From: [Phialemoniopsis] sp. UDSM-2020
Lineage: Eukaryota; Ascomycota; Sordariomycetes; Thyridiales; Thyridiaceae
NCBI GenBank assembly: GCA_018873225.1
Contig: JAEILZ010000003.1
Location: forward strand, 4,340,001 to 4,404,000
DNA length: 64,000 nucleotides
Direction: 5' to 3'
Below, in pieces: positions 1 to 9,900 of the stretch. Both the position numbers and the translations under genes were made by a program. The notes beneath the pieces are model-generated. The model saw only the letters and a program-made list of their open reading frames with translations. It did not search any database and had not been told where the DNA came from. Each line of letters starts with the position of its first letter. Within the stretch, counting starts at the first letter, position 1.

Positions 1-1
1 C

Positions 2-637
2 CGCCGCTTCCGCCGCGCCCTGTACCTCCCGGACATCGACTTCCACGTCGGCTCCGTGCAGGAGTACCTCTCGGCCCGCCTTGCGGCCGCCTCCCCCGAT
101 AACAAACCCTTTCTCGCCCACGCTGTGCTCGACCTGCCCGACGCCTGGGACGCCGCCGGCGCTCTTGTGACGCGGTGCCTCCGCCCGGACGGCCTGCTCG
201 TCGTCTTCGCCGCGCAGCTGACGCAGGTCGTCCGCTTCGCCGCCGAGGCCGCGCGCTCCAGCGCTCCCTTGCGGCAGGAGCGTGTCGTCGAGCTGGCGAC
301 GAGTACCGTGACGGGGGGCGCGGGGGGTGGCGACGGGACGCTGTCGTCGAACCTCGCTGGCGCGGGCGGGCGCGAGTGGGATGTGCGTCTCGTGCGTGGC
401 GTCCGGAAGAATGAGGAGAACGATGGAGGGGTGGTGGATCTGGGGAGCACCGAGGAGAAGCTCGTGACGGTGTGTCGGCCCAAGGTCGGGGCGTTCACGG
501 CGGGCGGCGGGTTTGTGGCTGTGTTTAGGAAGCTTGAGACCGGGAGGGTGTGGGTGCCTGAGCAGGACCAGGAAGTGAAGGAGGTTGGGATGGAGGAAGA
601 AAAGAGGGACGAGGAGGTCGTTGCCAAGGCGGGATGA
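2..637 (+). CDS. Trm61/Gcd14-like tRNA (adenine-58-N1) methyltransferase, 3' end only
   Basis: The reading frame is open from base 2 and ends at TGA 635-637, so only the C-terminal half lies in the window and the start is upstream. Visible is the C-terminal part of a Rossmann-fold SAM methyltransferase: an acidic loop DFHVGSVQEYL after a beta strand, then AVLDLPDAWDA (motif IV-like, compare DLPxPW in Trm61), LRPDGLLVVFAAQLTQV, and near the end CRPKVGAFTAGGGFVAVFRK, which matches the C-terminal signature of the tRNA m1A58 methyltransferase family. That family acts on A58 in the T-loop of tRNA. The LLVVF...LTQV form may fit the mitochondrial TRMT61B-like branch better than the nuclear Trm6/Trm61 enzyme, but this is inference. 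An acidic, lysine-rich tail follows the domain. Confidence 0.72.
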   Translation, partial: RRFRRALYLPDIDFHVGSVQEYLSARLAAASPDNKPFLAHAVLDLPDAWDAAGALVTRCLRPDGLLVVFAAQLTQVVRFAAEAARSSAPLRQERVVELATSTVTGGAGGGDGTLSSNLAGAGGREWDVRLVRGVRKNEENDGGVVDLGSTEEKLVTVCRPKVGAFTAGGGFVAVFRKLETGRVWVPEQDQEVKEVGMEEEKRDEEVVAKAG

Positions 638-2401
638 TCATCGTGTCTTGTGTGTATACATAACTGTGTATGATGTTGCTGTATGAATAAGGAGTGTATA
701 AGTACGCGTCGGTGGTGTTGCCCATGAATCACCCCCTGAATCACCTTGCCGTCACCTCAACTCCCGCCATCCACCCCTTATCACTAGCACCACGACGCCC
801 AGAGCACCACTTCTCCGACCTCACAAAACAACACAACCCTTATAGCTCTGAATAACCACGCCCATCTTCCAAGGGAGGCGGGGATGGCGTAGCGGTAGCT
901 GGCTGAGATAGGACCAGAAGCTTCGTATCATCCCACCGTAGTAAATGCCCCCCTTCAACAAAAAAGAAACAAACAACAAAACGGATTTCTCACGAGGTCC
1001 GAGTTCGATTCCAACGAACGAACAAAAAAACAAAATCCACTACTCAAACACAGTGAGCAGTGTCGATACCGAAGTAAAAACTCGAAAGGGTTTTTCGCAG
1101 CTGGTTCCCCTCCTCGAAAAGGTGAGCCAGTGAGCTTTTTGGCCTTTTTTTTCTTGGTGGTGATACTGCTTTCCAGAAGAAATTTTTCTTTTTAGGTCTT
1201 TTTAGACGCGGCTTGTGATGATTTTATTTAGACATCGAAGTAAAAGGTGTCATAGGTCTTGTTGGACTGTTCCTTCGTCCATCTATATAAGATTTACATA
1301 CGGTCAAAGACTGGTCTCACAGCCATGTATCGCATTACGTCCAGAGAACGATCTGGCATTGTGTTGCAGACGTAAGGCATTTTCAAGATATCTTGTATTC
1401 CATGCGTTTGCTATCCTTCTTTACTAAAAGGGGGGTATCACTCAGATGATGATGCTCGCTGCGTAGTCGCTCGCTTGCTCGCTATGAATACCAGGAAAAG
1501 AAAAGCAAACCCGACAAGCAGGCCCATATCCATCCGTTCATCCACAAAACCCATGCCCTTCCCCTCAAGACCAGTGACCCGACCGTGTCCGAGGCACCAA
1601 ATTGCACTTCTCAGAAGTCTCTCTCTCTCTCCTTCTCCCAGAGAAACGAAAATATACCCAAGAGGCCCACATCAGCCTGTATGTGAGAGACCACAAGAAG
1701 TGCAATGGAGCCAGCATTGCCACCATTAGAAAACCCAGTTTCCCCAGCTTTGAACAAAGACATTAAGTTCCCTTGCCGGTTGAAGGTTCGACAACCAGCC
1801 TGTAAGCCAACCAGTGACATGACAGATATGGAAAAGTAGACGACAAGGAAAAATAAAGGAAAGCCCAGTCTCCGGGAGGAGCACATGGACAAAATTGTTT
1901 GTTGAAAGGAAACGCCGCCGCTTTGCCCAGTCAAGGGGTCCCGCGAGGGATAGCGAGGGGCGGTCACAGGAAGCCGTGCTGTTTTCCCGGGCAGTCCTGC
2001 AGTCTTGTTCGTAGGGAAATTGGTGAAAGGAAGAGCTAGCTCTTGCCTTGTCGGGGCGCCGTTGAAGGCTGACAATGTATAATAATTAAGAGGTCCTCGG
2101 GCTCGCGCCCTCTCTGATCTTGATTCCTCCTGTGAATCTCTTCTGAAGCAAGCTTCAAGTAGTATAGAGTGCATCCGACCAAGAATAGGATGAACAGCCA
2201 ATGCATAAATATGGCAAATAAGCAGTCGCGAGACTCGAGTCGTGTAGATATATCGCTTGGATGAAAAGGTAGAAAACATATAGATAAACATCGTAGGTCG
2301 AGGCGCATGATCATATAATGCGCAAAACGTCGCTTGCAGAAACGAGGTTCGTGAGTCGTAGTGTCGTAGGGTCGTGTGTTGTATAACGTAAGGTTCATGA
2401 A
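638..2401. other. Intergenic, convergent 3' ends
   Basis: This lies between the convergent 3' ends of the Trm61-like gene (+) and the large methyltransferase-domain gene (-), so most of it is probably 3' UTR. It contains A-rich and T-rich stretches (about 958-1080 and 1139-1200) and a short CT repeat near 1617-1632. Open frames here, including one on the minus strand that runs into the neighbouring CDS, show no recognisable protein. Confidence 0.5.
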
Positions 2402-5400
2402 TTAAATGCTCGCCACCCGCTTCACATCGGGAATCCTGGCGTGGCAAACGGTAAGCTTCAAGCTCGTCCCCCATTCCTCACACTCAGACAGGAGAGACCT
2501 GTCGTTCCAGATGCTGCCGGCAATTGTGCCGACATTGGAAGCAGCTGTCTCGTAGCACCGCGCATGCCACCAGCGACCGACCTTGGCGACCATGTTTGTG
2601 ATGCTCTCGTCGGCCACAGGGCTCTCATCACTCATCATCTCGGCCAGGCTGCGGTCATCCTTGGGCTTCTTGTCTTTCTTGGAGACTGCCTTGGCAGTGC
2701 CCTTGCTCACTGACGAACGAGTGATGGGGCTGGCAACAGGCACACCAACACGGCAAGACTTGATGTCGGAGAAACCTCTCGTACCCAGAATTCGGATGAT
2801 CATATCGGCACAGGAGCCGATGTTTGTGTCCGGTGACTGAGCATGGATGCGCTCCTTGAGTTTCCGCACCGCGCGACGAGTACGAGTTCCCATGTTGTTC
2901 AGGTCGAGATCGAGGATCGACAGTTCCAGGTAGCCTCCAGGCTTGAGCACGCGTCGGGCCTCAGAGATGATATTGCGGTAGTGATTCTCTGGTGCTGCAG
3001 CCGGGAAGCGGAAAACAACAGTAGTGAAGCTCTCTGGTGCAAAGGGGAATTTTTGCGTGTGCGACGTGTATTGGATCTGGTGGTGGTTAGGCGGGCTCAG
3101 CGGGAACGTGGAGGCGTTCTTGTGCTCTGCAGGCAAAGGCGCACGCGGAGAGAGGTTGAAGAAAGTTGCCGCTGGATACGTCTCGGCGGCATAGAAAGAC
3201 CAGTCGTCGTTGCCCAAGCCGTCGATGACCAAGATTGAATGACGCTTCAGAGAACCAATCACTGGCACGAGCTCATCTCGTGCAGGACTGAAGAGAACGT
3301 GCCCAAATGTAAGCCACTTGCTGACGGTCATTGAGCCAACGCGGAGGTTGACCTGTGAAAGCGGCGAGTTGTCCTCGGAAGACTGTGAGCAAGAGCTTGT
3401 AGTCGAGACATGAGACCTTCGCTTGGTGCTAGTTGAAGCACCACTGTTGCGCTTCGACATCTGGCTTAAATCGCCGCTATTGTTGCGGTCACCGTATCCG
3501 GACACAAATTCACCCACTGAGAATGGAGTCAGCTGGCTCTTATCCTGATCAAGAGCCTCGTTGAGTTTCGAAACAACCTCGGCCTCATAGATACTAGATG
3601 TTGCCAGGGGCTTTTCGGCCATCATAGCATCCACGCTCTTCGTTGGCTTGGGTGGTGCGTATGTTGGGGACTCAAGTGGTTGCCTTTCCTCTTTTGCTAG
3701 CCTTCGACCATAGCCTTCAAGATGGAATGGCACTCCTTGGGAGGACCCAGCAGACGGTGGTACCTTCAGGGACTCCTCGCCGAGGAGGTCGTTGTACTCG
3801 TCCCAAATCTCATCCTCAACCAAGGGAGCGTGGGCATCTCGGATGATAGCTGTTGTATCAACGTAGCTGAGCATACCAGAGCTGCTTGACGTAGTGCACG
3901 TTGTATCCTGCGAGTCTTTCCGTGGAGAGAAGCTCATGAACTCGTTGGGGACTCGGCCATTGGCGAGGCTATATCCAGCTGGCACAACTCGGTGGCTGCT
4001 CGAATCGCTCGTGTCGACGGTTGCTGTTGAGCCGTCCCGAGTAAGTTCCGGCGTTGATGGTTTTGGTGGGCTGGGACCTTTGGCCACAGATTCCGAGTCG
4101 ACTACAAAGCTGGGCTGAGGTGGCAGCTGCAGGCTTATGCGGTTGAAAGGTCGTGAGAAACTCTTCGACGAAGAATGTTCTGGTCGTGCGCTAATAACCT
4201 TGGGAATTCTACCCACTTGAGGCAAGCGGCTAGGCCGGCCCGTTCGAGGAGGTGATGATTCCATGCTTTCCGTGTGGCCTTGGGTGGAGAGGCTGAGCTG
4301 AGGGCTATCAGTTCCGGCAGTGCCCTGCCTGATGAGCGGCTCTCTGACATTGGCGGGGCTTGGGGCGGCCGAGTTGGATCTCTGTCTCATGAGGCTTTCG
4401 TCAACACTGGGAGATACATCTCGGTCACCCGTCCATTCCTTTGGCGGAAGGTGCAATACTTGTGCTTCCCGGAGGACCTCTTGAACAGCAGGGATATCAA
4501 AGTCCTCCTGTTCGGACGAGTCCATCATCGTGTAAAAAGCAACAGGCTTCGGCTCCTGCTTCATCTGCACCACCTTGACGCTTGTAGCCACTCTTGTCGC
4601 CGCCTTTGGCTTTTGCTGCGCGACAGCAGGCTGGCTTTGGGAACGACCAAACAGGTTCCATTTCCGTGGAGACCGTGCCCTCTTCGTAAGTTTCTTTGGG
4701 GTGGTGGTCTCCTTCCTGCCACGAACTGGCTCGGGAGCAGGTTCCAGGATGGAGTCATCTGACATAATGCCCGTGTCCAGACTACTGATCGAAGGTTGAG
4801 GAATACCTTGGGGCGGCCGGACTACAATCGGCTTCGGCAGACGGATTTGGGGTTGGTCAGGTGCCTGGTTTAGACGTTGGATAGATCTTCGAAAAGCCAA
4901 AGTCGACTTCATAGCAGCTCCTTCGGAATCGCTGCTATCAGAGGGCCTTCTTGAGCCAAGGGACGGTGCTGTTGTGGTTCCGCGTGGAAATGCAGATGGC
5001 CAGAGCGTGTTGCGTCCTTCCCGGGATGACAGGGAGACCTGGGAACCGTTTCGAGAGTCGACGCTGGGTCGACCGAAGGGAAGGCTCTGGTTGCTCTCAG
5101 TACGGCTCAGCTCTGAGCTTGTGTTTCTGTTCTCAATCACTTCGCCGCTGGAGATGACGATGGGATTCATCCTCTCTAGGAGGAAAGGATCATGGGACTG
5201 AACACTGCTGAGGCTCTCCTGAGACGAGCCGGGCAGCTCGCGAGACGCCGAGCCGTTGGTGCTGCTCCGCCTTCTATGGGAACCGATGCGCCCGTAGCCT
5301 TCGTGACCGGTACCAGCAGCAGGGCCCTTGCGAGCTTTCTTTTCTTTCTTCTCAACCTGGGGGATGTCTGATGTAGTCTTGGTACGCCTACCAAACAAAG

Positions 5401-6967
5401 GGAATCGAGTTCGAAAGGTTGATACGCTTGGGCTAGGAGTTCTCGTCGTCCTGCCGGTCTCCTGGTTCTGGGGCTGTGAACCATCCCTGGCCGGGACTAT
5501 TTCCTTTCCTTGAGGCACTTTCGAGGATGTCTGAGGACGATCCATACCAGAGGACGGCGTAGCAGATCTACCAGCAGGGCCAGGGGATGGGCCGGTACTC
5601 ATTCGCCTGTTGTCCGAGAATGAGCTGGAGGACAGGTTGCTATGAATCACTGGCAATGGAAACCCGAATTGGGTATGGAGATCCGGCGTGCCATCTCTGC
5701 TTGGGCGAATAGGCGGTGTTGCTCGGGGAGAAGTGACAGGCTTTTGCTTCGGAGCCGGAGAAGATTGTGGCGGAGGAGAGATGGGAAAAGGCTGGCTCCG
5801 ACCTCGAACGTGCTTGGAAGCAGGAGAAGCATCCTTCGAAGGGCTGGCCTTGAACTTCTGGGAAGATTTCCTCGGAGGTGGACTGGGGGGTGGAGGGGAC
5901 AGTCTCTTCTTCTTCGGCTTCTCCTTCCTATCCTCGGCTCGCACAGTTGAGTTTGATGAGGAACTAGTGGATAGTTCTCGAATAGTTGACAAGTTGGCTT
6001 TGGTCGCTTCATCTTCCTCATTTGTGCCCCTTCTTTGCCGGATCTGTGCAGGACTTCCATGCTTGATAGCCCTGGGCCCTGGCGTTCGCATCGGTGCGAC
6101 TAGGCAAGGAGACTGAGAGGAGATTGATGTCGGGGTAGTATCCCTGGAGTAAGGCCCTGGCCCAGGGGATTCCGAGAATCTGGTGGAAGGACTGCCACTG
6201 AACCCACTCAGCTGGCTACTGGTGCCCGAAAATAGGGGAGTTGGAGGCGGCAGGTCTTGCGTGGCAAGCCTGTAAGGAAGGTCGAGGCCTAGGCCATCCG
6301 AGGCTCCAAAAGGCCTGACGTCGCGATACCTATCGAGCTCGGGGTATATCGTGACAGTGTGAGCCGAAGTCGCCGGTAGCTCAACCGCCTTTGCAACCCG
6401 GATTTCCGTCGGACTGGCGGTGATAAATCGATCGAGCGTCTGAGAAGCAGATGAATCGGGAGTCGCCTGCGAGCGGGCCTCGGCAGATGAGCCACTGCCT
6501 CGTTCTGAGCTCGACTGTGAGTTTTGTGGTTGCGCGCTCGTTGGGCCCTGGAACCAGTTTGCAGACTTCCTCCGCAGAACGTTACGGGGTTGTTTCGTCC
6601 GCGATTCGTTCGGACGTGCCGGCGATGGTGCAGAGGGAATGGCAGTCTTTGCCGGGGACCTGGAGGAGCCACTGCTGCTGGCAGAATTCCAAGACTGGTT
6701 CTGATGGGTAAGTGGTGGCCTGGTGCCCTGGCTTGGAAGAGATGGACGTCTCTGCGAAGGGGCCTGCGGGATCCGGCTAGTCACACTCGGCCTCCTGGTA
6801 TCTTGCGTGGAAGGCCGCGCAGTTGCCATATCTTTTCTTGGTCTTGGTTCCACACTTGAGAAAGACCGTTCTGCTGTAGCATCTGGATAGCCCGTCAAGT
6901 ATCGCGACTGTTGTCCAGACCGCGACATCTTGGACGGCTGTAAGCCAGGCCCACTCCTGGAAGCCAT
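2402..6967 (-). CDS. Large disordered protein with C-terminal class I methyltransferase domain
   Basis: A single uninterrupted frame of 1521 residues with ATG at 6967 and TAA at 2402-2404. Residues 1 to about 1200 are Ser/Pro/Arg-rich and look disordered, with many SP and RRxS-type sites that suit phosphorylation. The folded part starts near residue 1210 (VSKWLTFGHVLFSP). It carries a motif-I-like strand VIDGLGNDDW near 1244, FTTVVFRFP, then ARRVLKPGGYLELSILDLD near 1340, which is the classic post-motif of Methyltransf_11-type domains. The C-terminus has WWHARCYE near 1465. The motif-I glycines are fewer than in active enzymes (GLGND rather than GxGxG), so cofactor binding is uncertain. The substrate is unknown. 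About 7.2 kb without a recognisable gene lies upstream of its start. Confidence 0.85.
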   Translation of the reverse strand: MASRSGPGLQPSKMSRSGQQSRYLTGYPDATAERSFSSVEPRPRKDMATARPSTQDTRRPSVTSRIPQAPSQRRPSLPSQGTRPPLTHQNQSWNSASSSGSSRSPAKTAIPSAPSPARPNESRTKQPRNVLRRKSANWFQGPTSAQPQNSQSSSERGSGSSAEARSQATPDSSASQTLDRFITASPTEIRVAKAVELPATSAHTVTIYPELDRYRDVRPFGASDGLGLDLPYRLATQDLPPPTPLFSGTSSQLSGFSGSPSTRFSESPGPGPYSRDTTPTSISSQSPCLVAPMRTPGPRAIKHGSPAQIRQRRGTNEEDEATKANLSTIRELSTSSSSNSTVRAEDRKEKPKKKRLSPPPPSPPPRKSSQKFKASPSKDASPASKHVRGRSQPFPISPPPQSSPAPKQKPVTSPRATPPIRPSRDGTPDLHTQFGFPLPVIHSNLSSSSFSDNRRMSTGPSPGPAGRSATPSSGMDRPQTSSKVPQGKEIVPARDGSQPQNQETGRTTRTPSPSVSTFRTRFPLFGRRTKTTSDIPQVEKKEKKARKGPAAGTGHEGYGRIGSHRRRSSTNGSASRELPGSSQESLSSVQSHDPFLLERMNPIVISSGEVIENRNTSSELSRTESNQSLPFGRPSVDSRNGSQVSLSSREGRNTLWPSAFPRGTTTAPSLGSRRPSDSSDSEGAAMKSTLAFRRSIQRLNQAPDQPQIRLPKPIVVRPPQGIPQPSISSLDTGIMSDDSILEPAPEPVRGRKETTTPKKLTKRARSPRKWNLFGRSQSQPAVAQQKPKAATRVATSVKVVQMKQEPKPVAFYTMMDSSEQEDFDIPAVQEVLREAQVLHLPPKEWTGDRDVSPSVDESLMRQRSNSAAPSPANVREPLIRQGTAGTDSPQLSLSTQGHTESMESSPPRTGRPSRLPQVGRIPKVISARPEHSSSKSFSRPFNRISLQLPPQPSFVVDSESVAKGPSPPKPSTPELTRDGSTATVDTSDSSSHRVVPAGYSLANGRVPNEFMSFSPRKDSQDTTCTTSSSSGMLSYVDTTAIIRDAHAPLVEDEIWDEYNDLLGEESLKVPPSAGSSQGVPFHLEGYGRRLAKEERQPLESPTYAPPKPTKSVDAMMAEKPLATSSIYEAEVVSKLNEALDQDKSQLTPFSVGEFVSGYGDRNNSGDLSQMSKRNSGASTSTKRRSHVSTTSSCSQSSEDNSPLSQVNLRVGSMTVSKWLTFGHVLFSPARDELVPVIGSLKRHSILVIDGLGNDDWSFYAAETYPAATFFNLSPRAPLPAEHKNASTFPLSPPNHHQIQYTSHTQKFPFAPESFTTVVFRFPAAAPENHYRNIISEARRVLKPGGYLELSILDLDLNNMGTRTRRAVRKLKERIHAQSPDTNIGSCADMIIRILGTRGFSDIKSCRVGVPVASPITRSSVSKGTAKAVSKKDKKPKDDRSLAEMMSDESPVADESITNMVAKVGRWWHARCYETAASNVGTIAGSIWNDRSLLSECEEWGTSLKLTVCHARIPDVKRVASI

Positions 6968-9900
6968 TATATATCCCTATTCAAAGATTTTCAACAGTGT
7001 CTTCCAACCATCATACAGTGTTGCCGGTGTATTAGACTCGCATCCTGAAGGGCAATCGATCTGCGAGAGGCCTACAGCCAGAATATCAGTATGGACACAG
7101 TAATACGACAAGAGGCTTGTAGTACTGCATCAGAGGAAGAGACACCGAGGATGGGGCTCCTTACGTGAACGGCGAGCTGAAGCCTCGGCAAAGAAAGTTC
7201 CGGACGATTGTGTGACTTCGCAGCGGCTCGAGACGATGTGCGAGCGGCTTCTAATCCAGTTTACTAAGCCAAAACCGCGCGATCCGGGTTGAGGCTGATA
7301 TGTCTATATACGGGGTGGTCCCTGGATTGTGCGTGTGTGTGTGTATGTGTATGTCAGATCGTTATGTGGGAGGCGAGGCGAGGGGGAAATTGTTCCTCAG
7401 CAACGGCGAAACAACATGCGTAGGTGGTGCAGATATGAGGAGCAATCGATGCTGTATGCCCCGAAGAACGGCTCGGATCCTGATGGAGGGTGACAATTTC
7501 TTCAGCGGTTGGTGTGGGTAGGCTCGTGGTGGTGGGTGGTAGCACGAGCAGTCGGCAGAGGACGTGGGCGTCTAAGTGGAATCCTGCCGCTTCCAAGCAA
7601 GTGCTTCGTCGTAATTCGTGATGTAAGCCGTACTTTTAGAAAGATAACCGTTCGAATGGCGAAATGTATATATGTCTCGGAACACAAGAGAGTCGGAATG
7701 GCAAGGGAGGGCAGTTCAATGACGGGTTATGGGAAATCGAAAAAGGAAGTAGGTAGATATCAACAACGAGGCAACGACATGCCATGAGAAGTGCGACTAT
7801 ATTGGTTTATACGACGACTACTCCGTGCTCGGCTTGGTCTCGCCCGCCTGCTGCGTAGACCCAGCAAAAAGTACAATGGCAGTCAAAGGTGTGCGTCTAT
7901 CATGGCCCAAGAATATGCATGGGGTTGAGGCCGGGGTCAAGACGTCGATGAGTGCTGCCGGGATGTACAGTACCTCTCTGGGTCTGGCAGACCCCAAAAA
8001 CAGATCAAAGATGGGAGAATGACAAGCGTGGCGTTGACCACCCTTGTCCGAAGGCAGACCAGGGCCATGTAGCGGGCTTGCTGGGGATCACGCCTGTAAG
8101 TCAGGTGTCTCCGGTAGGAAAAGGCACGGCCGGTACGACGGTTGGATTGGTAGAGCACTCGTGCATGTGGGAGCAGATCAGACAGAGAAGTCCCACCCTT
8201 TGAGTCACCCGAGAAGGGCCGGCCTAGAAGACCAGCCTGTCTGGTGTGTACAGTACAGTAGCAAGGTAGTGACTGGCCGTGTCTGTCGAGAACTGAAGAG
8301 GGGCGCGGGCCGTTGAGGTGGAGACAAGGGACTACCCTGACATTAACAGCCGTTCACTAAGAACAAGAGCACCGGCGGCCAACGCTTTGCCGTTCCGACC
8401 ATAGGTTGGGGAGACGGCGTCCTTTGAGCAGGCGAAAATAGGATACGCACGCTGCGCGTGAGTGGTGAGCGTGGGAAACGGGGCGGATCAGCAAAAATCT
8501 CTTCAGTCGGTACCAGAGGCACCAACCGCGCTCACCAGTCCGTGTGGAATGGCTTGCTCTGCAGCAGCAGCGAACTGCGCCGCCATGCGCGTAAAGCTAG
8601 GCCCTTGGAGATGCATATCGCGATGCCCTATGAGATCGCTCAAGTGGTGCCTAACGAACGCCATTGGGCAGGCGAGCCCTGTAACCTCGCAGCGACCCTT
8701 GCAAGCGACCCTGAGAAGATTTCTCGAGAGGCCTCTGGTGGCTGCAGTGAACTGGGAGTCAGTCTGTCGAAGCGAGGAACAAGAACGTCATAACGGCGAT
8801 TGCGGCACTTTATGCCATTGCATCTTGCGGTGAACGGTATGTTCAGAGACAGACTAAAAGAGATCACTTGATCAAAGTGAACCCGGTAAAGAGTCGGTGA
8901 GCGAGCAATGCCACATGGTCAGGCTCTTTAGCTCGGAGGGCCTAGGGGAGAAGAGGAGGAGTAGAGAGCAGGACGAGGTGTTGGGAGGGGAAAGACAAGC
9001 TGTGTGTGTGAGTGGAGAGGCAGCCATGGAGCTGGAGAGAAACACATCAAATCAGGGAAGGTGTTGGCGGAGGAGGGGGCGAAAAGAAAAGTTGGCCTGG
9101 GCTTCGGCGGGTATTGGCGGGTCCCTTGGAGCGACTTACACTATGGATGCCCTCTAGCGTCGCTTAAACCAGCGCCTAAAACAACTTCAGCACCGCCAAA
9201 CTGACCTCACCTAACCCGCCGTGGGAATAATTCATGTTGGCACAATCAATTCTTCAAGCCATTGATCAGCTCCGGCTCTCGAGACAACTTCCAACATGCT
9301 GATTGCTCCTTGCAGCAATCAACTGCTTGGCTCCAGATGGCCGATCTCTATCTCTTCTGCTGGAGCTGCAACTTTCGTGAGCGATGAATGCATTACTGGT
9401 CGACGTCAGCCAGTCGCGCAGTCCCTTCCAAGATGGCGTGTTTACGGTCATGCAAGATCTGGCGATTGCTGCTGAGAAGCGCGTCCCCTCCAATCCGGAT
9501 GACTGAACGACGATGCTGCAGGCTTCATCCATGCGTCTGGCTGCATATCTGCATGTCTCACTCTGGCAACCACCCGACCGGTCACTTTTAGCACATACGG
9601 ATGAGCTTCCTAGCCTGCATATCCTGAAAGCTAAGGATCAACTTCAACGGCGCTTGTCGGGCTAGCATCAGTATGCGAGCAAAGACGGATTAAACTACCT
9701 CACTTGCCTTAGGTAACAGAGTCGTCAGCATCTAAAATACTGTAAGTACGGAGTAGTGTAAAGGACTCTGTGAGCAACTGCTGATCCCAGCGGGGTAGGT
9801 AGCAGGGGCAAGGATCGCAGACATGGGTGCAAACAGAACGGACACCATTGCACGCACGTTGTTGCCCACCCCCTCCCGCACACAGGTGCTCTTCGGGCCA

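Noticed and set aside
878..1022. tRNA-like box A (TGGCGTAGCGG) and box B (GAGTTCGATTCC) on the plus strand
   Set aside because: The boxes are 116 nt apart, and neither the T-stem (CCGAG/CCAAC) nor the acceptor stem pairs, so no cloverleaf can form.
1611..2474. 287-codon minus-strand frame
   Set aside because: It overlaps the 3' end of the methyltransferase-domain gene in another frame and has no protein-like features; probably UTR.
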